NCBI RefSeq assembly: GCF_018812025.1
Contig: NC_063046.1
Location: 712,328 to 776,327 of the forward strand
DNA: 64,000 bases
Reading direction: 5' to 3'
From: Megalobrama amblycephala
Taxonomy: Eukaryota; Chordata; Actinopteri; Cypriniformes; Xenocyprididae
Positions within the stretch are counted from its first letter, which is position 1. Each line of letters opens with the position of its first letter. The position numbers were made by a program, and so were the translations under genes. Shown piece by piece: positions 57,601 through 64,000 of this stretch. The notes beneath the pieces were generated by a model. That model searched no databases and was not told the origin of the DNA. It worked only from the letters and a program-made list of their open reading frames with translations.

Positions 57601-58207
57601 TTGTAGTGTCTGTTGATGTTTGGGTTGTTGTTGCGGTTGCAGGGGTTGTGGTGTCTGTTGATGTTTCAGTTGTTGCGGTTTCAGGGGTTGTGGTGTCTGT
57701 TGATGTTTCAGTTGTTGCGGTTTCAGGGGTTGTGGTGTCTTTTGATGTTTGGGTTGTTGCGGTTTCAGGGGTTGTGATGTCTGTTGATGTTTCAGTTGTT
57801 GCGGTTTCAGGGGTTGTGGTGTCTGTTGATGTTTTAGTTGTTGCGGTTTCAGGGGTTGTAGTGTCTGTTGATGTTTGAGTTGTTGCGGTTTCAGGGGTTG
57901 TAGTGTCTGTTGATGTTTGAGTTGTTGGACTTTTAGTAGTTGTAGTCTCTGGAGATGTACAACTACATGCACATGTACAACTGCATGTACTCTGGAGATC
58001 TACAACTACAGTTTCAGTAGTTGTAGGCACAGGACATGTTGAATTTGTTGTAGTAGCACTACAATATACTGTTGTTAAAAAATAAAAGCAATATTCATCA
58101 TAATGCAACTGTTCCACTTAAATTATTAAGAGAAATTAATAATTTGCATGATCAGTAACTCGCATACCTAAACTTAACACTGCAATGATCACTGCTTTTC
58201 TAGTCAT
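33803..58207 (-). CDS. Gene B: GPI-anchored mucin-like protein with six SEA modules (20 coding exons, frame break in exon 5)
   Basis: Twenty coding exons were placed by splice sites and phase. They sum to 8,900 bases, one short of a multiple of three; the missing base is in exon 5 near 49165. Without that gap the protein would be 2,966 residues. Order: signal peptide with cleavage near YCSA, Cys cluster (residues 42-50), Thr-rich repeat tract 1, SEA1, large Thr-rich tract 2, SEA2, Thr/Ser/Pro tract, SEA3, SEA4, SEA5, SEA6 and a C-terminal hydrophobic stretch [19 protein letters not shown] plus Asp. It is therefore probably a GPI-linked cell-surface mucin, paralogous to gene A. SEA1 and SEA2 keep a G-S-I-I-T motif; the other four do not. 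As written in this sequence, translation would stop at 48583-48585. The break could be an assembly error, a polymorphism or gene loss. Confidence 0.82.
34023..34863. mobile_element. Inverted-repeat element with TTAA target site (piggyBac-like MITE)
   Basis: The ends CGCCTGTTTTACACTGCAAG and the inverse of TTGCAGTGTTAAACAGGCC are flanked by TTAA at 34019-34022 and 34864-34867. Paralogous introns at about 37117 and 38517 carry the uninterrupted site (GAATGTTAACACATTAG at the second), which confirms the insertion. It lies in the last intron of gene B, is 841 bases long and is non-coding. Confidence 0.82.
35467..35645 (-). CDS. Gene B exon 19: last third of SEA6
   Basis: Phase 2 to 1, 179 bases. 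It encodes [38 protein letters not shown] and [13 protein letters not shown]. It closely matches gene A exon 12. No G-S-I-I motif. Confidence 0.88.
35742..35803 (-). CDS. Gene B exon 18: middle strand of SEA6
   Basis: A 62-base exon, phase 0 to 2, encoding [20 protein letters not shown]. One codon shorter than gene A exon 11. Confidence 0.87.
35890..36002 (-). CDS. Gene B exon 17: first third of SEA6
   Basis: Phase 1 to 0, 113 bases, donor GTAGGTG. It encodes [20 protein letters not shown] then [17 protein letters not shown]. As in gene A, no mucin tract separates this module from the previous one. Confidence 0.86.
36124..36305 (-). CDS. Gene B exon 16: last third of SEA5
   Basis: Phase 2 to 1, 182 bases. 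It encodes [36 protein letters not shown] and [13 protein letters not shown]. Closest in form to gene A exon 9. Confidence 0.87.
36498..36562 (-). CDS. Gene B exon 15: middle strand of SEA5
   Basis: A 65-base exon, phase 0 to 2, donor GTAAGTT. It encodes [20 protein letters not shown] then F. Confidence 0.87.
36874..37055 (-). CDS. Gene B exon 14: short Thr tract and first third of SEA5
   Basis: Phase 1 to 0, acceptor ATCCAAACCAG, donor [28 protein letters not shown] tract precedes [20 protein letters not shown] and [10 protein letters not shown]. Confidence 0.86.
37501..37688 (-). CDS. Gene B exon 13: last third of SEA4
   Basis: Phase 2 to 1, 188 bases. It encodes [20 protein letters not shown], the [16 protein letters not shown] helix and [13 protein letters not shown]. 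Compared with exon 16 it has a two-residue insertion (a repeated DVQ). Nearly identical to exon 10. Confidence 0.87.
37879..37943 (-). CDS. Gene B exon 12: middle strand of SEA4
   Basis: A 65-base exon, phase 0 to 2, encoding [20 protein letters not shown] then F. Confidence 0.86.
38267..38460 (-). CDS. Gene B exon 11: short Thr tract and first third of SEA4
   Basis: Phase 1 to 0, 194 bases. [20 protein letters not shown] leads into [20 protein letters not shown] and [13 protein letters not shown]. Confidence 0.86.
38905..39092 (-). CDS. Gene B exon 10: last third of SEA3
   Basis: Phase 2 to 1, 188 bases. It encodes [20 protein letters not shown] and the same helix and final strand as exon 13. 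No G-S motif. Confidence 0.87.
39282..39346 (-). CDS. Gene B exon 9: middle strand of SEA3
   Basis: A 65-base exon, phase 0 to 2, encoding [20 protein letters not shown] then F. Confidence 0.87.
39669..40180 (-). CDS. Gene B exon 8: SPTTTTT mucin tract and first third of SEA3
   Basis: Acceptor AAACACACAACAG, donor GTAAGTT, phase 1 to 0, 512 bases. It begins [20 protein letters not shown] and continues with repeats of TSPTTTTT(T) before [20 protein letters not shown]. Its 5' part is homologous to the beginning of exon 5. Confidence 0.87.
40370..40497 (-). CDS. Gene B exon 7: last third of SEA2 with GSIIT motif
   Basis: Phase 2 to 1, 128 bases, acceptor CCCTTCTGTAG. It encodes [20 protein letters not shown] then [26 protein letters not shown] matches the SEA autoproteolysis site. 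It has four more residues (LSKH) than its duplicate exon 4. Confidence 0.87.
41101..42665 (-). mobile_element. Tc1-like transposon 1, copy in unit 1 (defective)
   Basis: Terminal repeats CAGTATCTTACAGAAGTGAG and the inverse CTCACTTCTGTGAGATACTG, with TA on both sides; 1,565 bases. Minus-strand fragments [20 protein letters not shown] and [20 protein letters not shown] are Tc1-type transposase; several frame changes make it inactive. Confidence 0.87.
42910..43810 (+). mobile_element. Tc1-like transposon 2, copy in unit 1 (internally deleted)
   Basis: Begins near GCTCAGAGTAAATGAGTACA. Inner ends carry inverted ATTAGGGTGATGCAAAA / TTTTGCATCACCCTAAT sequence. It retains the N-terminal coding part ([24 protein letters not shown]) but lacks the catalytic part present in the copy at 53105-54600. 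Confidence 0.75.
43879..43943 (-). CDS. Gene B exon 6: middle strand of SEA2
   Basis: A 65-base exon, phase 0 to 2, donor GTGAGTA. It encodes [20 protein letters not shown] then F, joining to SHGSIIT in exon 7. Confidence 0.86.
45623..50387 (-). CDS. Gene B exon 5: large Thr-rich repeat exon, 1-base deletion
   Basis: Acceptor AAACACACAACAG, donor GTATGTAG. The exon is 4,765 bases, but phase 1 to 0 needs 4,766. It begins like exon 8 ([20 protein letters not shown]), switches at about 50310 to some hundred 14-16 residue repeats ([30 protein letters not shown]), and ends like exon 2 ([20 protein letters not shown]). Near 49165 GACCGG replaces the usual GACCCGG; codons align one way above and another way below that point. 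Downstream the frame reads [17 protein letters not shown] until TAA at 48583-48585. Long plus-strand frames (up to 1,194 codons) are shadows. Confidence 0.82.
45740..50310 (-). repeat. Coding minisatellite, 42-48-base units (array 2)
   Basis: Tandem units built from GGGGTTGTGGTGTCTGTTGA plus a variable TGTTT(G/C)(G/A)GTTGTT... part, roughly 100 copies, read on the minus strand as [10 protein letters not shown](A/GS)TT(T)(Q/E). Local blocks are repeated at higher order, for example about 47640-47990 and 48070-48350. Confidence 0.93.
50576..50691 (-). CDS. Gene B exon 4: last third of SEA1 with GSIIT motif
   Basis: Phase 2 to 1, 116 bases, acceptor CCCTTCTGTAG, donor GTAAGTC. It encodes [20 protein letters not shown] then [19 protein letters not shown]. 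Confidence 0.87.
51286..52822 (-). mobile_element. Tc1-like transposon 1, copy in unit 2 (defective)
   Basis: Terminal repeats CAGTATCTCACAGAAGTGAG and the inverse of CTCACTTCTATGAGATACTG, TA-flanked; 1,537 bases. Minus-strand fragments [20 protein letters not shown] and [20 protein letters not shown]. The same insertion site as 41101-42665 shows it was present before the duplication. Confidence 0.87.
53045..53103. repeat. TA microsatellite
   Basis: About 55 bases of TA; the matching place in unit 1 (42890-42905) has only about 15 bases. Confidence 0.93.
53105..54600 (+). mobile_element. Tc1-like transposon 2, copy in unit 2 (more complete but broken)
   Basis: A plus-strand start [20 protein letters not shown] is followed by [20 protein letters not shown] (helix-turn-helix) and, after frame changes, [20 protein letters not shown]. 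Inverted ATTAGGGTGATGCAAAA sequence lies near each end. It has multiple frameshifts, so it is not functional. Confidence 0.82.
54688..54752 (-). CDS. Gene B exon 3: middle strand of SEA1
   Basis: A 65-base exon, phase 0 to 2, acceptor TTTTCCACAG, donor GTGAGTA. It encodes [20 protein letters not shown] then F. Confidence 0.86.
56435..58068 (-). CDS. Gene B exon 2: Cys cluster, Thr-rich repeats, first third of SEA1
   Basis: Acceptor TTTTTTAACAACAG, donor GTATGTAG; 1,634 bases, phase 1 to 0. It starts [20 protein letters not shown], then has [15 protein letters not shown] (five Cys alternating with small residues), about 30 units of [14 protein letters not shown] type, and [20 protein letters not shown] leading into SEA1. 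The Met at 58117 lies in the intron and is not used. Confidence 0.87.
56560..57930 (-). repeat. Coding minisatellite, 42-48-base units (array 1)
   Basis: Same unit family as 45740-50310 but about 30 copies, without the GACCCGGTTTC (PETGSTTE) variant. Exon 5 and exon 2 therefore evolved their arrays separately after duplication. Confidence 0.92.
58168..58207 (-). CDS. Gene B exon 1: start codon and signal peptide
   Basis: [13 protein letters not shown] followed by donor GTATGC in phase 1; with exon 2 it reads [18 protein letters not shown], a normal signal peptide with basic N-region and hydrophobic core. Confidence 0.85.
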
Positions 58208-59658
58208 CTTTGTAGCTGTCAAATAGCTCACCTATAAACACATAATACACAAGATCAGAAAATACATACACAAAGGCATATTGAGATGTGATATTGTGAC
58301 ATTTTTGACATAATTGACAATGAAATAAGCAAAACAGACAAAACAAAAAACTTAGGAATATAAACACCCTATTTCCAGCACAGGAACCTGTGATGATTTG
58401 TCTTTTTTTGTACAGTGCACTGCACATTAATGAAGTTGAAAGTAGTTGGCATAAATAACAAGAAAAAAAATTGAAGAATTGCACTACTATTTAAAAGTTT
58501 GGTGTCAGTAAGATTTTTTTTTTTTTTTTTTTTTAATGTTTTTTGAGATTAGCCTCTTCTGCTTACCAAAGCTGAATTTTAGGGCTGCACAATATATAAT
58601 TTTAACATCAACATTGTGTGCATCTGTGATAGTCAAATCACAGGAGGTGTAATGTCAAGTTAGTAGGAATCATAGTTGATCTGTATCCGTACAGACCAGG
58701 CCAGTTCAAAAAGCATGTGATTTGCGGATTAATTGCAAAATTCCAACATCATAAAGTTAAACATTATTGCCCACAACCCATTGCGCTTTGGACGAGGATT
58801 CAATTCAGAACTACAAACACAAATAACAATTGTTAAAAACATTGCGGATATGTGCTACCAAGGTTTGAGTGACTAATAAACAGTAATAAAACCTGATAAA
58901 GAAATATTGATTTCATGTTATCTATGTAATATTTCATCTGCAATAACAATGTGGACTTTTATAAAGATCTGTTTGACCATTAACTTTTAAATGCATCATT
59001 ATGCATTAATATGAGGAGAGTTCTCCGCATGAAAGACCCGCGGCTGCAGATCATTGTGCTACTGCATCTCTCTCTAATACAGTAGGAAATGAAATGAAAT
59101 GTGGAAGATTTAAGATGATTGACAGGCCAGTTTATGGTGACAGAATGTGATGCAAATATATTTTACTATTATATAGATATCGTTCAGCCCCTAACTCACC
59201 CCTTATACCTAAACATGACCACTTTTTAGGCACTTCACAAAAATAAAAAAGCAATATAGATATATTTACAGTGACTGTTATCCTAGTTGATATACTCTTG
59301 TATAAAAAGAATAATTTTAAGCTCCCCACTCCACCATATAACCTTAAGCATAACCATTTTGACAATATACGAAGTGTAACAGGCAAATAAATGTAATCAC
59401 AATTTATTTATTTATTTAGAACAGACAACAGCAAACGAAGTGTGTGCTACATTACCAGCGCTCTGACAGCAAAACATAATTTTGTGAGTTACAGAATGAA
59501 ATTAAAGTGTTTAATCACTGCAAACATTGCCCTGATCTGCATTTCCATCCTCCAAAGCATCGTGCTGCACAACACAGCAAGTCAAATCTGGCATGTCGCA
59601 AACAATGTTGGTTGCAAAACACAAGTAACAGCAACGTTCTCCAACAAATACGCCTATA
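58208..59658. other. Upstream flank of gene B, no gene recognised
   Basis: AT-rich DNA with a T run near 58515-58535. The promoter should lie near 58210-58500, but I can name no element. Short open frames (for example 59442-59801) show no motif and partly lie within the Tc1-like terminus. Confidence 0.4.
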
Positions 59659-59660
59659 TA

Positions 59661-61180
59661 CAGTGCCCTCTACAATTATTGGCACCCTTAGTAATTATGA
59701 GCAAAGGCGGCTGTGAAAATAAATCTGCATTGTTTATCCTTTTGATTTTTCATTCAAAAAATTCACAAAATTCTAACCTTTCATTGAAGGAAAACAGTTG
59801 AAAGTGGGGGGAGTAAAATATCTCTGAAGTATATTCCCATTCATATTTACATTTTTTTAGCACACCAGGGTGATCATGAACATGAAATTGTCCAGCCATG
59901 ACTTCCTCTTCCACAGGAGAATAAACATGAGGAAACATAGAGGCCAAATTTCCTTAATCATTCATCACAATGAGTAAAACCAAAGAATATAGTTCTGATG
60001 TGCAGCAAAAGATTGTTGAGCTTCACAAAATAGAAAGTGGCTGTAAGAAAATAGCTAAAGCATTGAAAATCCCCATTTCCAGTATCAGGGCAATAATTAA
60101 GAAGTTCCAATCAACTAAAGATGTTACAAATCTGCCTGGAAGAGGACGTGTGTCTAAATCGTCCTAATGTGAAGTGAGGAGGAGAGTTTGAGTGGCCAAA
60201 GACTCTCCAAGGATCACAGCTGGAGAATTGCAGAGATTAGTTGAGTCTTGAGTCTCAGAAAGCCTAAAGCCAAACAGCACCTACATCCCCACAAGTTGTT
60301 CAGGAGGGTTTCAAGAAAAATCCTCTGCTCTCATCCAGAAACAATCTCCAGCATATTCAGTTGTCAGACACGACTGGAACTTCAAACGGGACCGGCTTCT
60401 ATGGTCAGATGAAACAAAAAAAAAAAAAGAGCTTTTTGGCAGCAAACCCACCAGATGGGTTTGGTGCACACATGGATAAAAAGTACCCCATGCCCACGGT
60501 TAAATATACTGCTGGATCTTTAATGTTGTGGGCCTATTTTTCTGCTGGAGGTCCTGGACATCTTGTTCAGATACATGGTATCATGGATTCTATCAAATAC
60601 CAACAGATAAAAAATCAATACCTGACCACTTCTGCTAGAAATCCAATAATGGGCTATGGTTGGATCTTCCATCAGGACAATGATCCAAAACAAACACCAA
60701 AACCAACACAAAAATGTGTCACTGAGCACAAAATGAAGCTTCTGCCATCCCAGTCCCCTGACCTGAACCCTAAAGAAAATGAGTGGAATGAACTGAAGAG
60801 AAGAAGCACCATCATGGAGCTGGAATCTGAAGGATCTGGAGAGGTTCTGCATGAAGGAATGGCCTCTGATCTCTTGTCAGGTGTTCTCCAAACTCATCAG
60901 GCATTATAGGTGAAGACTCAGAGCTGTTATCTTGGCAAAAGGAGGTTGCAAAAAGTTTTGAATAAAAGGGTGGCAATAATTGTGGCCAACGTGTTTTGGA
61001 GAAAAACATTTATTTCATAATGTGAGTTTCCCCCCCCTTTCAATTATTTTCCTTAAATGAAAGGTTATAATTTTGTGAATTTTTTGAATGAAAGATCAAA
61101 AGGATAAACAATGCAGATTTATTTTAACAGCCGCCTTTGCTCATAATTACTAAGGGTGCCAATAATTGTGGAGGGCACTG
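59661..61180 (+). mobile_element. Tc1/mariner-like transposon, defective
   Basis: Terminal repeats CAGTGCCCTCTACAATTATT and the inverse of AATAATTGTGGAGGGCACTG, with TA on each side; 1,520 bases. Long subterminal inverted repeats continue for over 100 bases (GCAAAGGCGGCTGTGAAAAT and the complement). Confidence 0.9.
59970..60909 (+). pseudogene. Tc1-like transposase, broken by stops and frame changes
   Basis: The N-terminal HTH region MSKTKEYSSDVQQKIVELHK, GCKKIAKALKIPISSIRAII is intact up to a stop near 60167. After broken sequence, the catalytic part reads HQDNDPKQTPKPTQKCVTEH (second Asp) and SPDLNPKENEWNELKRR (final Glu). Frameshifts separate the parts, so there is no active enzyme. Confidence 0.87.
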
Positions 61181-61189
61181 TAGGTTGTT

Positions 61190-61735
61190 TGTCACTTCCC
61201 TGAAATATGACCCATAGGAGTGTTTACTAAAGTTGCGACCCTATCGACAACAGGACACTTTCATTTTAATTCATGAAATACGACCCATAAGAGCATTTGC
61301 TAAAGTTGCGCCCCTATCGACAACAGGACACTTTCATTTTAATTCATGAAATACGACCCATAGGAGCATTTGCTAATGTTGTGCCCCTATCAACAACAGG
61401 ACACAAATATGCCTATATAGGTTGTTTGTCACTTCCCTGAAATACGACTCATAGGAGTGTTTACTAAAGTTGCGCCCCTATCGACAACAGGACACTTTCA
61501 TTTTAATTCATGAAATCGATCCATAGGAGAGTTTACTGAAGTTGTGCCCCTATCGACAACAGGACACTTTCATTTTAATTCATGAAATATGACCCATAGG
61601 AGCGTTTGCTAAAGTTGCACCCCTGTCAACAACAGGACACTTTCATTTTAATTCATGAAATCGATCCATAGGAGAGTTTACTGAAGTTGTGCCCCTATCA
61701 ACAACAAGACACTTTCATTTTAATGCATTTTTCCC
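61190..61735. repeat. Tandem repeat, about 73-base unit, 6-7 copies
   Basis: CTATCGACAACAGGACACTT recurs at 61241 and 61314 and later, each followed by TCATTTTAATTCATGAAAT(A)CGACCCATAGGAG. One longer unit at about 61400-61470 carries GCCTATATAGGTTGTTTGTC. It starts immediately after the Tc1-like element. Confidence 0.88.
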
Positions 61736-61756
61736 TTTCATCTGTGTCATATGTCG

Positions 61757-61960
61757 GGTTTCGCGTAGCTCAGTTGGCAGAGTATTGCAATATATATGCA
61801 ATCATGTAATCACAAGATTGTGGGTTCAATCCCAGGGAATGCATGTGCTCATAAAGTGTATATGCACTATAAATCACTAAGGGTAGGTTTAGGGGTGGGG
61901 TGGGTGTAGTCGTTAATAAAAACAAAAACGTTTTGCTAAATGGAAATAGGAGAAATGGTG
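61757..61960 (+). mobile_element. tRNA-derived SINE
   Basis: The head resembles a tRNA: GCGTAGCTCAGTTGGCAGAG (A box) and GTGGGTTCAATCCC (B box) 50 bases apart, followed by a non-tRNA body. The anticodon arm is degenerate (ATATATATGCAAT), so this is a SINE copy and not a functional tRNA. Confidence 0.75.
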
Positions 61961-62123
61961 TAAAAAGTCCACACATTTTGATTGGTAACGACAGTCATAC
62001 GTCATTTCAGACGACAGACAAAACACGACACTGTCATTATTTTTACGGGAGCTAGAAGGGCGCATGACTTTAAAATATAGGTCATAATAAGGTGCTTGAA
62101 AAACTACCTATACGGTGGTTGTT

Positions 62124-62157
<34 letters not shown>

Positions 62158-64000
62158 TCTGAGTTACAGCCAATAAGGAGCAAGGTTTGACGTCACTGCC
62201 GCCAACCTGTGTTGTGGTGTTTTGAAAGTTTTAATGGATAAGATGACAGATATGTGTGATTATTTTTGTATATGATTATATTGCAGAATAAGAAACTTTT
62301 CCTCACACAGTGGTATCATACGACTTCTTAAGCCTTGGAATAAAATTCACAAAATAATGGACTACGTTTATGATCAGTTTATGGTGTGTTTTCCTGTTAT
62401 GGTGAGAAGCTGTTCCATGAAAAACAAAATAAAAATTAAATGATTACGTGCTGATTAAATGGTGGCAGAGTGTTAATTTATTTTTTTAAAAATAATGTAA
62501 AGTTTAGACTTAGGTAAAGAGATGGAATGAGATGGATCATGTAACAGGAAAATCTGCAAATTATATGTAACTCTTTAGATTAGGGTATGCAGAAGGCTTT
62601 GTAAATTATTTATTTGTGCGTTTTACACATCATCTATAACGGGTGTTGAACACTTTGTAGTGTGTACTGCAGTGTGAGTGCTGACTGGTGAGGGTATAGA
62701 CAGTTGTCTTCTCTGATACACATGGAGTGTTTAACTCTGTGTACCTGATGTGAGCTTCATTGGAAGGTAAGACCACAATATGCCAGACTTCACGATACTG
62801 TTTTTGCCAGTTTTTTCTCACTTCTTTCTATATGGCTGTTACTTAAAGGCTTTGTGAAAGTCGTGCATAGAATTCCCGATCAACGCCTCCCTATCACTAT
62901 GCCTATATTAGAAAGGTTAGTCGACTACTTCATGCTCGGACTAACGTGGCAAGGTTACGGCCTATGCAGCATTCTTCACATCTTTAGAGCTATGGCATAA
63001 CGATATGGCAAAATGATTCTTCTCTTTAATGATTCAACATTATCAATGTCTGTGTATTCATCATCTCTTTCTCTTTGGTAATATTTAGGAACACTATCTA
63101 CAGAATCCTCCAACTGGTGCGTATTTCCTTTCCATTCTCAGTTCTTTTGGGGTAGGCTCCGCCCCTGCCTTCATCTTAAGGCAGGATCAGCAAACGTCTG
63201 CTACCCTCCAGATTGTGCATATGGACGGGGCCTACGCCAAAGAAGTTAATAATTTATCATTTGATTATTTATATTCATACTGTCTAATAAATCATATTCA
63301 AATGTTTCTTTGCTTCCCAAGTCTTTCTGGTAGAACTCTGTCAGGTAAGGTGTCTTTAAAGAAAACTAAGTAAAATATTAGAGTTTGTCTGCTTTTAAAG
63401 GCATCATATTTTTCTCAGTAGTTGTGTAAGCACCATGAAAATCAAATTTTTTGTTCCATGTACTTTTCAGTCCAATGCTGTCTGCGGAAATACACAGAGA
63501 AGTTGATTCAGTGTTTAATGGTGTACATCTCTGACAATGCTGATAATCAGGCATTTCCAGGTGAGTGTCTGGAAAACATTGAACGCAATACATATGGCAG
63601 TGGTATTTAAACCCTGCACATTTTTGCATGTCTCCCTTATTTAACACCCCTGATTCAGATCATCAGCTTGTTAGGAGAGAGCTTTATGAACATAAGGAGA
63701 CACAAGGAGAGACATAAGGCCTATACAGTAACTGTTTTACACTTTTCTTTTTGTATTCTCCTAATTTTTTGTATATTTGTATTATCCTACGCACATTCAA
63801 GAAGAAAAGAACACTTTTAATAGCAAAACAACCTAAATGTTTTCTTTCTACAGATGACAGTGTTAATAAAACTATCCCCATTCACACGGATTTGCAAAAA
63901 TGGCCAAAAAAAGCTGTATTATGTATGCCAGACAAGTATTTGGCAATGTCACTTTGTAAAGAAACTATACGCCCTTGCACATACGAAAATCTGTTTTCAA
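61961..64000. other. Intergenic, no gene recognised
   Basis: A T run at 62127-62156 and a GC-rich hairpin-like segment at 63150-63240 stand out. I see no exon with convincing splice sites or protein motif. Confidence 0.4.

Noticed and set aside
57034..57972. 312-codon minus-strand Gln/Pro/Lys/His-rich open frame
   Set aside because: Alternative frame of gene B exon 2. The exon junction phases select the Thr frame; this frame ends in no known domain.
56435..58117. Met at 58117 as the start of gene B
   Set aside because: It lies upstream of a good acceptor (58069-58082); the exon 1 signal peptide at 58168-58207 joins in phase.
61757..61840. Functional tRNA gene
   Set aside because: A and B boxes are present, but the anticodon arm is degenerate and SINE-type sequence follows.
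63422..63647. Short open frames near the right end, one with several Cys and His
   Set aside because: No recognisable domain, splice context or repeat evidence; composition alone is insufficient.

Overview
The window looks like teleost fish genomic DNA. It is AT-rich, has intron-split genes with GT/AG borders, and carries Tc1/mariner elements, L2-type LINE fragments, hAT-like and other inverted-repeat elements, a Ty3/Gypsy fragment and long TG/TA microsatellites. A cyprinid is my best guess from the repeat style, but nothing in the sequence proves the species.

Two related genes fill most of the window, both on the minus strand and head to tail. Gene A (21704 down to 7374) has 13 coding exons whose lengths sum to 11,799 bases, exactly divisible by three, giving 3,932 residues. 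It has a signal peptide, an enormous acidic Thr/Ser-rich repeat exon (7,971 bases), a SEA module, a Thr/Pro exon (2,561 bases), two more SEA modules and a hydrophobic C-terminus typical of a GPI-anchor signal. Gene B (58207 down to 33803) has 20 coding exons with the same plan: signal peptide, a short Cys cluster, two large Thr-rich repeat exons, six SEA modules and almost the same C-terminus. Both should be secreted, heavily O-glycosylated, GPI-anchored mucin-like surface proteins. Long open frames on the plus strand across these exons are shadows of repeats that lack stop codons.

The SEA modules are each split over three exons in one fixed pattern: a first segment ending in phase 0, a middle exon of 62 or 65 bases, and a last exon running from phase 2 to phase 1. 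Each module is therefore a symmetric class 1-1 cassette that can be duplicated without breaking the frame. Duplications are visible: about 1.4 kb units at 36.1-39.7 kb, and a roughly 10 kb unit (40.2-45.7 kb against 50.4-56.4 kb) carrying the same intronic Tc1 elements. Gene B exon 5 is a hybrid of two repeat types, which fits recombination inside the repeats. As given, this exon has a single-base deletion near 49165 that breaks the frame.

Layout: 1-7.3 kb, repeats only (foldback element, nested L2 fragments); 7.37-21.7 kb, gene A; 21.7-33.8 kb, intergenic DNA with a hAT-like element inside another repeat, a broken Tc1-like element and a Gypsy fragment; 33.8-58.2 kb, gene B; 58.2-64 kb, a Tc1-like element, a 73-base tandem repeat, a tRNA-derived SINE and no recognisable gene.
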